The notes: a model not told the origin generated them from the sequence alone. A stretch of DNA of 59,817 bases from JBBKWH01 sp037968855 (GCA_037968855.1 JBBKWH010000071.1:1-59817), one strand, 5' to 3'. Shown: positions 35,100 through 45,264, counted from the first letter of the stretch. A program made the numbers and translations.

Positions 35100-36122
35100 A
35101 TGTCCAACACCACATTGCATCAATACCTGCAAGATCGCCGTCAGCAACTCAATGTCCTGACTCCAGACCTCGCCCAACTGATTGAGCAAGTGGCTGGTTC
35201 ATGTGTTGACATCAGCACCGCACTGCATCAAGGCGCATTGGCTGGTATTTTGGGTAGTGCCGACAGCGACAACGTGCAAGGCGAAGTACAAAAAAAGCTA
35301 GATGTTTTGTCCAATGACATGCTGATCGACGCCGTGCTCAAAGGGGGCAAAACCGCTGCGATGGCCTCCGAAGAAATGGATGAACTGATCCCTGCCAACG
35401 CTGACGGCAAATACTTATTGATGTTTGATCCACTGGATGGCTCCAGCAACATTGATGTCAACATGAGTGTCGGGACCATCTTTTCGATCCTGCCTTACTC
35501 GGGCAATGGCACAGTACAAACCAGCGACTTTTTTCAGTCTGGTGATCAACAAGTCGCTGCGGGTTATGCCCTGTATGGCCCGTCGACCCTATTGGTGCTG
35601 ACGCTCGGTGCTGGTGTTGATGTGTTTACCTTAGATCGTGAGCAAGGTGTGTTTATTCTGACCGCCGAGCAACTGACTGTGCCCGCAGACACTCAAGAAT
35701 TTGCCATTAACATGTCCAACCAACGTCACTGGGAAGCACCCGTCAAGCAATACATTGACGAATGTCTAGCAGGCAAAACTGGCGTGCGTGGCAAAGACTT
35801 TAATATGCGCTGGGTCGCCTCAATGGTTGGCGATGTGCATCGCATCTTGACCCGTGGTGGTGTGTTTATGTATCCCTATGACCTCAAAGATCCGAGCAAA
35901 GCCGGCCGTCTACGCTTGATGTACGAAGCCAACCCCATGAGCATGATCATCGAACAAGCGGGTGGCGCAGCCCATACCGGTCGCGGACGGATTGCCGAGG
36001 TTGCCCCCAACGGGTTACATCAACGCGTGCCTGTCGTACTTGGCTCACGCAATGAAGTAGAGCGAGTCACGGCCTACCATCAGGCCCATGACCACACAAA
36101 AACACCGGCTAGTCATGGTTAA
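35100..36122 (+). CDS. fbp: Fructose-1,6-bisphosphatase class I
   Basis: Gluconeogenic enzyme of 340 residues that removes the C1 phosphate. The metal/substrate signature DPLDGSSNIDVNMSVGTIF is near residue 111; later motifs are NMRWVASMVGDVHRIL and GGVFMYPYDLKDPSKAGRLR. GGAG lies 9 bases before the ATG. Moraxellaceae that lack parts of glycolysis rely on it. A methyltransferase gene follows after 6 bases. Confidence 0.95.
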   Translation: MSNTTLHQYLQDRRQQLNVLTPDLAQLIEQVAGSCVDISTALHQGALAGILGSADSDNVQGEVQKKLDVLSNDMLIDAVLKGGKTAAMASEEMDELIPANADGKYLLMFDPLDGSSNIDVNMSVGTIFSILPYSGNGTVQTSDFFQSGDQQVAAGYALYGPSTLLVLTLGAGVDVFTLDREQGVFILTAEQLTVPADTQEFAINMSNQRHWEAPVKQYIDECLAGKTGVRGKDFNMRWVASMVGDVHRILTRGGVFMYPYDLKDPSKAGRLRLMYEANPMSMIIEQAGGAAHTGRGRIAEVAPNGLHQRVPVVLGSRNEVERVTAYHQAHDHTKTPASHG

Positions 36123-36128
36123 TCGGTC

Positions 36129-36911
36129 TTGAAAGCACCTTTACACATTAGCTCTGCCGACAATTCACGCCTCAAGCAATTGCGTGGATTGATTGAGCAA
36201 GCCAATCTGCGACGCAAAACTGGCCTAATGGTGTTAGAAGGCATTCATTTATTGGATGCCTATCAACAGACCAATCAAGTGCCACAATATGTCTGCACCA
36301 CTGACACGACCTTGGTTCATCCTGAAGTCATCACCTTACTTAATGGCTGGCCCGATGTATTGGTGGTGGTCGTGCCGGATGCATTGTACAAAGACATGCG
36401 TACGCTTGGGCCGGGTGTGGACATTATGGCGGTGGCCGAGCAGCCAAGCTGCGCCTTGCCTGAGCAATGGCATGAGGACGTGCTGATTTTGGAATCAGTG
36501 CAAGATTCCGGTAATGTCGGCACGCTACTACGTACTGCCGCCGCTGCGGGCATCAAACATGTGCTGTGTACCACAGGCACAGCATCAGTCTGGTCACCAC
36601 GGGTATTACGTGCGGGTATGGGCGCACAGTTTGGCTTGTCTATCCACGAGCAACTGAGCATTGATGACATTCTACCCAAACTATCCGTTCCACTATATGC
36701 CACTAGCTCACACGTCAGCACCTCACTGTATGGTCTAGACCTATCAAAACCCATCGCATGGCTAATGGGCAACGAAGGTCAAGGGGCTAGCCAGACTGCA
36801 TTGGCTCATGCCCAAGGCGTCACCATCCCTCAACCCGGTGGCCAAGAGTCGTTAAACGTGGCCATTGCAGGTGCAATTTGTATATTTGAAATGGTCCGAC
36901 AACGCCTCTAG
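36129..36911 (+). CDS. SpoU/TrmH family RNA methyltransferase
   Basis: A knotted SPOUT RNA 2'-O-methyltransferase of 260 residues. An N-terminal RNA-binding domain (about 1-100) precedes the SpoU motifs: SVQDSGNVGTLLRTAAAAG, the WLMGNEGQGAS loop and IPQPGGQESLNVAIAGAI. Target rRNA or tRNA position unknown. It starts with TTG six bases after fbp and is probably cotranscribed with it. Confidence 0.9.
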   Translation: MKAPLHISSADNSRLKQLRGLIEQANLRRKTGLMVLEGIHLLDAYQQTNQVPQYVCTTDTTLVHPEVITLLNGWPDVLVVVVPDALYKDMRTLGPGVDIMAVAEQPSCALPEQWHEDVLILESVQDSGNVGTLLRTAAAAGIKHVLCTTGTASVWSPRVLRAGMGAQFGLSIHEQLSIDDILPKLSVPLYATSSHVSTSLYGLDLSKPIAWLMGNEGQGASQTALAHAQGVTIPQPGGQESLNVAIAGAICIFEMVRQRL

Positions 36912-36940
36912 TCACTGAAGACTGTCTCCGATAAGCACAA

Positions 36941-36969
36941 AAAAACCGGCTACTAAAGCCGGTTTTTTA
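36941..36969. terminator. Bidirectional terminator
   Basis: CCGGCT/AGCCGG stem extended by the A run before and T run after (36941-36952 with 36958-36969), loop ACTAA. It can end the fbp-methyltransferase transcript and the converging DUF2057 transcript. Confidence 0.92.
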
Positions 36970-37003
36970 CTTTGCAAGATAAAGACGACTATCGAAATAG
37001 CAA

Positions 37004-37603
37004 TTAATCGTTTGCATGCACTTTGGCATAGTGTGCAATGGCTTTACGCTCATCACTATTAGCCGTTTGCCATAACGTCTTAAAGGTATTCATGACAGTT
37101 GGTGGCTCCACACTCGGTTGAGTCACCGCATCACTCAAGCCACCTAACACGCGATTAATTCCAGCAAGCAATGAAGGATTTTGGCTTTGTTGACCATTAA
37201 CCTCAAGCAATGCTTGGCCTTGTGCATCCATTAAACGCAGAGTTGGCGACTTGGCATACTGCAATGCTTGCTGATGGCTGCTGGGCGCACCCACCAAATC
37301 AAGCTGATAATGCTGTTGATCCATTAACACCGGCATCGCCATCTGTATGGATGCCGACTTTACGATGTCATGATCATCCGCACTCACATCGTACAAACGC
37401 TCAAAACGTGCCGCAATCACATGCTCACCAGCAGGCAAGACATAATGCGTTTGACGCGGTGAGAACAAGCCAAGGCTCAGCTCCCGACCATCAATCGCGG
37501 TGACCACCACACCATCGCCTAGATTGAGTACGGCATCTGCGTGACTCAATCCAGACAAACCAATCAACAATGTGCCAACAAGGCAATGACTCAACGCGTT
37601 CAA
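37004..37603 (-). CDS. DUF2057 (YccT-like) periplasmic protein
   Basis: A 199-residue exported protein: a signal peptide (about 1-23, ending in SHADA) followed by the DUF2057 domain with LPAGEHVIAARFERLYD and the strand pattern around MAMPVLMDQQHYQL. Function unknown. The TTG at 37603 follows directly on the TAG of the upstream CSLREA gene; another TTG three codons later is possible. Its place after the two CSLREA proteins suggests a shared transcript and perhaps shared envelope context. Confidence 0.82.
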   Translation of the reverse strand: MNALSHCLVGTLLIGLSGLSHADAVLNLGDGVVVTAIDGRELSLGLFSPRQTHYVLPAGEHVIAARFERLYDVSADDHDIVKSASIQMAMPVLMDQQHYQLDLVGAPSSHQQALQYAKSPTLRLMDAQGQALLEVNGQQSQNPSLLAGINRVLGGLSDAVTQPSVEPPTVMNTFKTLWQTANSDERKAIAHYAKVHAND

Positions 37604-40120
37604 CTAGCGACCTACTCCACGTAGATAGCGACGACGCGACAGCATCATCCCCACCAATCCAAACAGACCCAACACACCCAACGATCCACCACCCACGGTA
37701 TTACCGTTACGCGTGTCTTCTGTCGTCGTTGCCGTGTTGATGATTTTGACCTCAGCTGTATTTGATACAACTTTGTCATTATCTAACACGACATATGTGA
37801 AGGAATCATTAAATGGCGAGTACAAATTGTTGGATGTGTAAGTTGCCTTGCCACCATAACAAATGTTTTCGACCTGTGTCGTTGAGTTGTCTGGGCAATA
37901 ACCTTGACGCTCAAATGTCAGCCTACCTTGAGTTGGCGCTTCGATAATACGAATATTAACGTTTTGCTCTGGTGTGCCAAACGGCTGAGTATAGAACTGA
38001 TAGTAAGCAGGAACTTTTACCATGTTGCCATTGGCATCTGCCTTCATCCGATAAATCGGCTGACCATTGGCATCTAGTTTGTCCTTACCATCGGCATCTT
38101 GTTCTGTGAGATAGAACTGCTTACCACTGGCATCCAATGGAATGCCTTGTGGCCCATCACCTTCATCCGACGCGTAATCTAACAGATTAAAGCTGAGCGT
38201 TTTTTGACCATACTTTAAGACAAACTCTGCATCTTCCACAATCGGCTTAATATTCACAATTGCAGATTGCGCATAAGAGGTCGATGTTACGATCTTGCCG
38301 GTGCTATCGGTATAGCTAATGGTATATTCACAACGCTCAACAAAACCGCTCAAGGTTTTTTTGAAGTCTTTACGGCGGATTCCAATACTACCCAGCGTCG
38401 AATTCCACGTACACTCAACATTCTCCGGATTTGTTCCTACAGTCACACCGGAAGTATCGGTAATTTCTGTACCGGTCCCTAGTGATTTTGTCGTGACGGT
38501 ATACTTACCAGTCTTGGCTGGTAATAATGGAATGATGCTACTGGCATACCCATTACTTGCAATTTGCTGCTCATATGGCAAGTCATTATCAAATATCGAA
38601 ATATAAGCGGTGCGATATTTAAACACCTTTTTATATTCAGCTTGATACTCTGCAAGATCTGCCTCCAAACGCTTAAGGGTCTTTTGATCCTCTGCACTTA
38701 AATCTGCACGCTCTTCATCAGTAATGGTAGTGACTTCGCGATCAAGCGTGCCCTTATACGACTCATTTGGCGCGGGCGCCTCAACATTTGCGGTCAACTG
38801 GCCTAACTCTAATGCCCCTATATCACAGGCTTCACCACTGGAGCGATTCACACCACGTTGATCAGTATCACCACATTGCCCATCATCACCTCCTTTATCA
38901 ATGATTGATAATGAGCCTCCTGACTTAGGCAAATAACCATTTAAAAAACCACCATAATTAGCCAATGGATGCAACACTTCTGAAAGCACTGTACCGTTGG
39001 CATGGATGATTAGGTCTTCATTTGCGTTATTGCTTAATGGCGGAATCTGACAAGATTCAGCAGCACTCGTTCCACCCACCAGCAAATAACTATAGTTAAA
39101 GTTATTAATGTCTGCTAAAGCTTGATTACCGTTGTAAGCGCAGTCTTTGCCAGAATTAAAAGCCAATATACTATTGGAAAATACAAAGGTTCCTTGATCA
39201 CCATATAATAGTGCACTCGGACTATTGTTTTCGACCAACGTCATACCAACCGCTGCAATGACTGCACCTGTTGATAGACGAGTCCCTTTACCATCATCTA
39301 ACACGCGAATCACAGCAGCAGTTGTACCCGTTGATGTGGTGTTCTTTGCTATCGTGATGCCTGTAATATCGACAGAAGGGATTCCGCATAGATCAACAAT
39401 ACTTTGGCTACTGCTGCTGCCATTATTAATCATGCTGACACGATCTAATGTCACACTGCGACTATTGAGTTTAAGGTTATCCAAACAACTCATGCCAACC
39501 ACAGCAGCACCAGCGCCTGCGCTATTACCACTAAGCAAGCTATTGGTTAAGGTCAAGTTAGAGCCTGTCCCTTCCAAATAGATCGCACCGCCATTGCGAC
39601 TAGCCGTTGCATTATACAATTCAACTTCTGACAGATTGATACTAGATCCCGCTCGAATCGCTCCACCATCTTCGGCGGTGCCACCTTTTAAAATCAAGGC
39701 ATTCATGGTCACTGGTGCACGTGTCACGCCTGTATTGAGGATTCGTGCATTCGCGGCAGCAGTGATGGTAGATTTAAGCGCTTGACGCTGTGGGTAATCG
39801 CCCGTGATGTAATCACGCACGTTAGCATCTAAGCGCAAAGCACCTTGAATGGTTACCTCAACCTTGGGTGTAAGTTCACCACGCGTCAACGTGTATTGAC
39901 CTGCTTCAAGCTGAATCACATCTCGGACTGAGCGCTTACCTGCGTCACAACCACCATAAGCAGCGCTTAAGTCCGATGCCTTAATGGCCTCACGCAGAGA
40001 ACAAGCTGAGGCATTTTCGCCATCTTCATCATCGAAAGTATTCACTTCGATAGTCGCTGCATATGCGTTTGCCATTAAACCGCAAACCATAACAGATAAA
40101 AGTGTGCGACGAATAACCAT
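37604..40120 (-). CDS. CSLREA-domain surface protein with GlyGly-CTERM tail (second of tandem pair)
   Basis: A secreted beta-helix-like protein of 838 residues. A signal peptide (about 1-22) is followed by the CSLREA motif at 40-45. Repeats with GGAI and N-rich turns (about 90-330) suggest a right-handed beta-helix. Cadherin-like strands follow, with Asp/Gly turns resembling calcium sites (DADGKD, DANGQ, DANGN). The end is a Gly-rich spacer GGGSLGVLG, a hydrophobic helix and RRRYLRGVGR, a GlyGly-CTERM signal cut by rhombosortases. ATG 40120 with AAAGGAG upstream overlaps the previous stop (TAATG). Role probably cell-surface or secreted; function unknown. Confidence 0.85.
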   Translation of the reverse strand: MVIRRTLLSVMVCGLMANAYAATIEVNTFDDEDGENASACSLREAIKASDLSAAYGGCDAGKRSVRDVIQLEAGQYTLTRGELTPKVEVTIQGALRLDANVRDYITGDYPQRQALKSTITAAANARILNTGVTRAPVTMNALILKGGTAEDGGAIRAGSSINLSEVELYNATASRNGGAIYLEGTGSNLTLTNSLLSGNSAGAGAAVVGMSCLDNLKLNSRSVTLDRVSMINNGSSSSQSIVDLCGIPSVDITGITIAKNTTSTGTTAAVIRVLDDGKGTRLSTGAVIAAVGMTLVENNSPSALLYGDQGTFVFSNSILAFNSGKDCAYNGNQALADINNFNYSYLLVGGTSAAESCQIPPLSNNANEDLIIHANGTVLSEVLHPLANYGGFLNGYLPKSGGSLSIIDKGGDDGQCGDTDQRGVNRSSGEACDIGALELGQLTANVEAPAPNESYKGTLDREVTTITDEERADLSAEDQKTLKRLEADLAEYQAEYKKVFKYRTAYISIFDNDLPYEQQIASNGYASSIIPLLPAKTGKYTVTTKSLGTGTEITDTSGVTVGTNPENVECTWNSTLGSIGIRRKDFKKTLSGFVERCEYTISYTDSTGKIVTSTSYAQSAIVNIKPIVEDAEFVLKYGQKTLSFNLLDYASDEGDGPQGIPLDASGKQFYLTEQDADGKDKLDANGQPIYRMKADANGNMVKVPAYYQFYTQPFGTPEQNVNIRIIEAPTQGRLTFERQGYCPDNSTTQVENICYGGKATYTSNNLYSPFNDSFTYVVLDNDKVVSNTAEVKIINTATTTEDTRNGNTVGGGSLGVLGLFGLVGMMLSRRRYLRGVGR

Positions 40121-42066
40121 TACGAACGTACTCCTTTCGCGCGACGACGCATCCATGCCAAGCCCATAAGGCCAAACAATCCGAGCAGACTGGTACTACC
40201 GCCTGATAGATTTACTTTTTTGTTTTCAAAATTACCTTGCGGCGGCTCTTGTACAATCGTGGTTTCAATATTGATCGTTTGATCATTGATACCATCAGAA
40301 AAACGACTGGTGGTGGTGGTCACATCATAGCTAAAACGCTCAAAACCATGGAAGTTGGTTAATGGCGTATAAGTAATACTGTTATCTGCATTGAGCGTAA
40401 ACGTACCTTTTGCTGGTGCTTTACTAAATTTTAGACAACCATCTTGCCATGTGCCATCTGGTGGAGTGACATCAGGATAAAGCTGTGCACAACTGGCAGC
40501 AGGCATCATCTCGCCATCACCTAATACATCAGTTAAATCTAGATTTGCGGTTTCACCATAGACAATGTCTTGGCCATTTTTTTGAATATCGCCATTAATG
40601 ACCAACTCAATCGCACCAATATCACACAACTCTCGAACCAAGCCACGCTGATCTGAACCACTACAGTTCAGGGCTTGGGCGATACTGCTGAGGTTACGAC
40701 CTTTGTTAACAATAGGTGACTCTAACAAAGACTGATAATCGGACAGCAAGCGAGGCTTCATAAAGGCCAGAAAATCACTCGCACCCGCACGCATTGGACA
40801 TAATAGACCATAGGCAGGTGGTTTATCACAAACACCATCGTTATTGGCATCTGCAATTAATAGCTCATTACCGGCATTACTGAGTCTTTTCATTGAAAAT
40901 AAATGTGTGCTCAGTGCCGAATCACAGCCAGAAATATACAGACTATTATTTAAATAGGACTCATCTCTGGCAGAAAAAGTGCAATCTGCGCCTTGGTTTC
41001 CAGCCACAATACTGTTGGCTAAATTGGCAGCACCCGCCGAATCAAAATAAACACCGCCTTTATTGCCCACAATCGTTGACGCATTAATTGACATATTACG
41101 CACGAGGTTGAGCGCGTATGCTTCATTTTCTACAAACGTGCTGTTGAGCACCTGCGTCACTCGGGCAGCGGTTAACTGTGACGAACTTGCACCTTGCTCT
41201 GATAAAAACACCACCGAGGCCATCGCATCTGCAGCAGTGCCTAATGTGTTTTTACGGAACAATGTACTGCCTAAGATCATGCTGGGTGATGCCATAAAAA
41301 TCGCCGCGCCATTTTGGTCGGCCTTATTCTCACGAAACTCGACGTTAGTCGCCGTAATCTTGGCATCTAATGATGAGCTATAAATCGCACCACCATTTTT
41401 GGCATAGCCACCGCTCATCCGCATTTTATTAAACGACAAGTTTTCGTTACTAATGATCAAGCCACCATTGTCAGCGCAAGGCGTGGTTCTTGTTCCGTCT
41501 GCATTACACCCTTGCAGATTCACCTGATCAAAAGAGACAGAAATGATTGCATCATCAGGCTGTATTTTAAACATGCCGTCTTGGGCAATCATACGAATAA
41601 TAGGATTATTAAGCCCTTGATCATCATTAATATCATCAAGAGAGGCACTGCGAATGGTTAAGCCTTTGTTAATGTCAATACGCGAACTAAGATCGTAAAT
41701 TTTACTTGCTTCAAGCTCAATCACATTGCTATAGGGCTCTTGCTCGTCATCGACCACGAGCTTATTTTCTAAGATAGGCTTGCCATCTGCATCAGTCAGT
41801 AACACACCATCCTTATCTACTTTTTGTACATCTTTACGGGTGGTTTTATTCACCCCACAACCACCGAAGCCATTGCGATAGGGGTCGGTGGTAACTTCGC
41901 TGACTGTATTGAGTTTGCCGCTATTAATCAGCGCAATCGCCTCACGCAACGAGCATGCATCCGGATTGGTGCCGTTCTCATCTTCAGTGGTGGTGACGAT
42001 TAAATTTGCACTGTAGGCGTGGCCGGCCATACAAAGTAGACTCAGGCCGATCGTACGCTTGAGCAT
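40120..42066 (-). CDS. CSLREA-domain surface protein with GlyGly-CTERM tail (first of tandem pair)
   Basis: Paralogue of the next gene, 648 residues. Signal peptide about 1-20, CSLREA at 38-43. Beta-helix-like repeats with GGAIYSS and polymorphic-outer-membrane-protein-like runs occupy the middle. A cadherin-like NSITYTPLTNFHGFERFSYD strand follows, then the C-terminal SGGSTSLLGLFGLMGLAWMRRRAKG with Gly-Gly, helix and arginines. AAGGAG lies 9 bases before ATG 42066. It is coupled by a TAATG overlap to the second copy. The predicted rhombosortase and type II secretion genes are not in the window. Confidence 0.85.
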   Translation of the reverse strand: MLKRTIGLSLLCMAGHAYSANLIVTTTEDENGTNPDACSLREAIALINSGKLNTVSEVTTDPYRNGFGGCGVNKTTRKDVQKVDKDGVLLTDADGKPILENKLVVDDEQEPYSNVIELEASKIYDLSSRIDINKGLTIRSASLDDINDDQGLNNPIIRMIAQDGMFKIQPDDAIISVSFDQVNLQGCNADGTRTTPCADNGGLIISNENLSFNKMRMSGGYAKNGGAIYSSSLDAKITATNVEFRENKADQNGAAIFMASPSMILGSTLFRKNTLGTAADAMASVVFLSEQGASSSQLTAARVTQVLNSTFVENEAYALNLVRNMSINASTIVGNKGGVYFDSAGAANLANSIVAGNQGADCTFSARDESYLNNSLYISGCDSALSTHLFSMKRLSNAGNELLIADANNDGVCDKPPAYGLLCPMRAGASDFLAFMKPRLLSDYQSLLESPIVNKGRNLSSIAQALNCSGSDQRGLVRELCDIGAIELVINGDIQKNGQDIVYGETANLDLTDVLGDGEMMPAASCAQLYPDVTPPDGTWQDGCLKFSKAPAKGTFTLNADNSITYTPLTNFHGFERFSYDVTTTTSRFSDGINDQTINIETTIVQEPPQGNFENKKVNLSGGSTSLLGLFGLMGLAWMRRRAKGVRS

Positions 42067-42188
42067 AAACGCTGACTCCTTGGGTGTGGCGTTGTTGTTT
42101 TGCAATAGCCAACAACTGACCCTAAACGTAGTCAGCTTCCGTGGCAGTATCGTAATGTGGCACACCTGTCCCTGTCAGACAAGCGCTT

Positions 42189-42905
42189 TTAGCCCAGTGC
42201 CGCTTGCTCACCAATTAAAGCAATGGCTTGGCGAATCAAATGCGCTGAGGGCTTACGCCGATGGCCTTTAAACAAATCTTCGACCTGTCCGAGCGTCTTG
42301 AGCATCAAACCCGGTTGATGTGGCCCTTGGTGCAGCAAGTGTTCGACAATCTGTGGCTCAAAATACCAGCCCCTGCGACGCAATACGGCATCTAACAGGG
42401 CGCGACGATCTTCAAAGTGATCGCCATTGGGCAAGCTAAAGCTGGCTGCTTGGGCCAAGCGCGACATCAAATCACGTAATTCTAAATCAAGCTCAGATGC
42501 AGGCATCCGCGAGGCAAAAATCAACTTTCCCTGCCCATCTGCGCTCCGATTAATCAAATGAAAAATAGCTTCTTGCCAATGCGTCACCCCACGCACCGCT
42601 TCCAAATCATCTAAAGCAACCAAGTCAAAGGACTCAAGTGCTGCCAGTGCTTCAGTGGGCGCATCCAGCAACTCAATCAAAGACACCTGTATTGCCGAGC
42701 GGTTCATGTCTTGATACGACTCACAAATTGCCGATAGCAAATGTGATTTACCGGTATCTGCAACGCCATGCACGTATAAGCGATCAATCAAACCAGCATG
42801 TAACTGACGAACTGCATCAATAATGGGCACCCAACCAGGGCCAGCAAAGTCACCAATCTGAGCATCTGGCCGCGATTCTATACTGAGGCTGAGTTGTCGC
42901 ATCAT
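42189..42905 (-). CDS. hda: DnaA regulatory inactivator Hda
   Basis: An AAA+ protein of 238 residues related to DnaA that, with the DNA-loaded sliding clamp, stimulates ATP hydrolysis by DnaA. The clamp-binding motif QLSLSI is at residues 4-9. A Walker A-like GVADTGKSHLL, the ALDDLEAV Walker B and the arginine-containing sensor region SRLAQA follow. Its ATGATG start overlaps the perM stop. No terminator is seen before the CSLREA genes. Confidence 0.93.
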   Translation of the reverse strand: MMRQLSLSIESRPDAQIGDFAGPGWVPIIDAVRQLHAGLIDRLYVHGVADTGKSHLLSAICESYQDMNRSAIQVSLIELLDAPTEALAALESFDLVALDDLEAVRGVTHWQEAIFHLINRSADGQGKLIFASRMPASELDLELRDLMSRLAQAASFSLPNGDHFEDRRALLDAVLRRRGWYFEPQIVEHLLHQGPHQPGLMLKTLGQVEDLFKGHRRKPSAHLIRQAIALIGEQAALG

Positions 42906-44065
42906 GGCTGGTCTGCCGGTTTGTCCACAAGAATAACCCCCTCTGCTGAGTTGGTCGTCTCTAGCTGCTGTTGATCAACACTGGCCGCAGCAGGCTGCAA
43001 TTGATAAAAACCACTGCGCGCATAAGTGTGATGCGCATGGCGTAAAAGCACAACCAAAATCGCAGCGACCGGCAGGGCCAATAACATGCCCACAAAACCA
43101 AACAACTGAGCACCCGCCATAATCGAAAAAATGACGGCTACGGGTGACAGACCAATTTTATCACCGAGTAAAAACGGCTGTAAAATATAGCCCTCGACCA
43201 TCTGACCAATGAAAAAAACCAAGCCAACCAAGCCAATCTGTACCCAGTTCATACCAAACTGAAATAACGTTGCCACAACCGCCGCAATCAATCCTACCGC
43301 AAAACCCAGATACGGAATAATACTGGCTAATCCAGCCACCAAACCAATAATCAGACCAACACGCACACCGATCAGTTGCAAGCCCACGGCGTAAACTGCG
43401 CCCAACAAAATCATCACCAGTAACTGACCTTTGATAAAGGCACCAAGCACTTCATTACACTCGCGTATAATGGTCATTGTGGTGGGTTCGATACGGCGAG
43501 GCAATAACAACCGTAGACGAGCCAACATGCCTCGCCAATCTAGCAAAAAGTAAAAAGAGACGATTGGAACCAATACAACCAAACCCGCAATATTTAAAAT
43601 TCCAAGTCCAGATCTGGCCAATGAAGCGAGCAATTCTTGAGCAGTACCCGTGTTATAGTTGGTCTGCAAATATTGCACCATCCAGTCTGACACTAACGTT
43701 GCGTCCAAATTGGCCACACGTACGTTTAAGTTTTGCCGTAGCCATGGACGTACTGAGCTATTAATCCATGCGATTGCATCTGGAATATGGGCCTTAGCAA
43801 ACACCATTTGCTCCCAGAGCAAAGGCGCTAACACCCAAGTTGCGGCCAACACAGCCGCGCCCATGACCAAAAACACCAATAAAATGCACACCCAGCGTGG
43901 CAGATCGCCATAGCGCATTAGTTTTTCGACCAACGGATTGAGCAAATAAGCGACAATAAACGCAGCGATAAACGGTGCAAGAACCGGTTGCAACAGCCAA
44001 ACCATCCAGCCCACAAAGCCTAGCATTGCCAGCACGGCCAGTCGCCGCATTAGTGGATCGTTCAA
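42902..44065 (-). CDS. perM: PerM/AI-2E family transporter
   Basis: A polytopic inner-membrane protein of 387 residues with about eight helices and the family signature around IPYLGFAVGLIAA near 255-270, followed by GYILQPFLLGDKIGLSPV. The family includes TqsA and PerM; the substrate here is unknown. perM-hda is conserved in gammaproteobacteria. Divergent from purM. Confidence 0.92.
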   Translation of the reverse strand: MNDPLMRRLAVLAMLGFVGWMVWLLQPVLAPFIAAFIVAYLLNPLVEKLMRYGDLPRWVCILLVFLVMGAAVLAATWVLAPLLWEQMVFAKAHIPDAIAWINSSVRPWLRQNLNVRVANLDATLVSDWMVQYLQTNYNTGTAQELLASLARSGLGILNIAGLVVLVPIVSFYFLLDWRGMLARLRLLLPRRIEPTTMTIIRECNEVLGAFIKGQLLVMILLGAVYAVGLQLIGVRVGLIIGLVAGLASIIPYLGFAVGLIAAVVATLFQFGMNWVQIGLVGLVFFIGQMVEGYILQPFLLGDKIGLSPVAVIFSIMAGAQLFGFVGMLLALPVAAILVVLLRHAHHTYARSGFYQLQPAAASVDQQQLETTNSAEGVILVDKPADQP

Positions 44066-44193
44066 GCCATATCCTCCGCAATCAATGGCGCTCGTAAGTC
44101 AAGCGAAATCAACATACGCATTTTAATGCACGAATGCCATAGGCGAACGGTATATTCCGGTTATAATCACCGGCCTTAGCGGAGACCCGACCT

Positions 44194-45264
44194 ATGACCA
44201 CCCCGACTTCTTCCCCCAACACCTCGCTGTCTTATAAAGATGCTGGCGTCGATATCGAGGCTGGCGATCATCTGGTCGAACGGATTAAATCCGTTGCCAA
44301 ACGCACCATGCGTCCCGAAGTGATGGGCGGCTTGGGTGGCTTTGGCGCCCTATGCAAAATCCCAAAAGGCTATGACGAGCCAGTATTGGTCTCTGGCACT
44401 GATGGCGTTGGCACCAAGCTCAAATTGGCATTGGCCTTAAACCGTCATGACACCATCGGTATCGACCTTGTTGGTATGTGTGTCAACGACCTATTGGTTT
44501 GTGGTGCTGAGCCGCTGTTTTTCTTGGACTACTACGCCACTGGCCACCTGAATGTCGACGTTGCAGCAAATGTTGTGACCGGCATTGGCGAAGGCTGTAT
44601 CCAAGCAGGTTGTGCGCTGGTCGGTGGTGAAACCGCCGAAATGCCTGGTATGTACGAAGGCGAAGACTATGACTTGGCTGGCTTTTCGGTCGGCGTGGTT
44701 GAGCACAGCAAGATCATTGATGGCAGTAAAGTCGCAGCAGGTGATGTCCTGATTGGTTTGGCCTCCAATGGCGCACACTCCAATGGCTACTCCCTGATTC
44801 GCAAAATCATTGAGGTTCGTGGGATTGATCTTGCCAGCGAGATTGATGGCCAACCACTGGCCGATGTGGTGATGACACCGACCCGTATCTACGTCAAACC
44901 GATTTTGAGCTTGGCCAAAAAAATCGACTTGCATGCCATGGCTCATATTACCGGCGGCGGGTTACCGGGTAATCTGCCACGCGTTTTGCCGGATGGTATG
45001 CGCGCTAATGTGAACACCCAATCATGGCAATGGCCTGCCCTGTTCCAATGGCTACAGCAACAAGGCAATGTTGATACCTATGAGATGTATCGCACCTTTA
45101 ATTGTGGCGTTGGCATGGTATTGGTCGTGTCTGCCGATGATGTCGACACAGCGCTGAGTGAATTGGCGGCGGCTGGCGAAACAGCATGGGTCATGGGGCA
45201 GATCGAAGCAGATGACACCTCAACACGGGACGCAAATGACCAAACCCGAGTGGTGTTGGCTTGA
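44194..45264 (+). CDS. purM: Phosphoribosylformylglycinamidine cyclo-ligase
   Basis: AIR synthetase of 356 residues that closes the imidazole ring in purine synthesis. Motifs: SYKDAGVDIEAGD, LVSGTDGVGTKLKLA, DLLVCGAEPLFFLDY, GGETAEMPGMYEGEDYDLAG and HITGGGLPGNLPRVLP. A TATAAT box lies at 44162-44167 about 26 bases upstream, with a poor -35. purN overlaps its stop by four bases. Confidence 0.96.
   Translation: MTTPTSSPNTSLSYKDAGVDIEAGDHLVERIKSVAKRTMRPEVMGGLGGFGALCKIPKGYDEPVLVSGTDGVGTKLKLALALNRHDTIGIDLVGMCVNDLLVCGAEPLFFLDYYATGHLNVDVAANVVTGIGEGCIQAGCALVGGETAEMPGMYEGEDYDLAGFSVGVVEHSKIIDGSKVAAGDVLIGLASNGAHSNGYSLIRKIIEVRGIDLASEIDGQPLADVVMTPTRIYVKPILSLAKKIDLHAMAHITGGGLPGNLPRVLPDGMRANVNTQSWQWPALFQWLQQQGNVDTYEMYRTFNCGVGMVLVVSADDVDTALSELAAAGETAWVMGQIEADDTSTRDANDQTRVVLA

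Noticed and set aside
37604..42066. Repeated GGAI-type and Asn-rich segments as a CRISPR or tandem DNA repeat
   Set aside because: The repeats are protein-level beta-helix turns of irregular length and do not repeat as DNA.
44101..44193. PurR-type operator before purM
   Set aside because: No ACGCAAACGTTTGCGT-like dyad is present; only a TATAAT box with a weak -35.
44491..44946. 151-codon antisense frame within purM
   Set aside because: purM is unmistakable on the plus strand; the antisense product has no family features.
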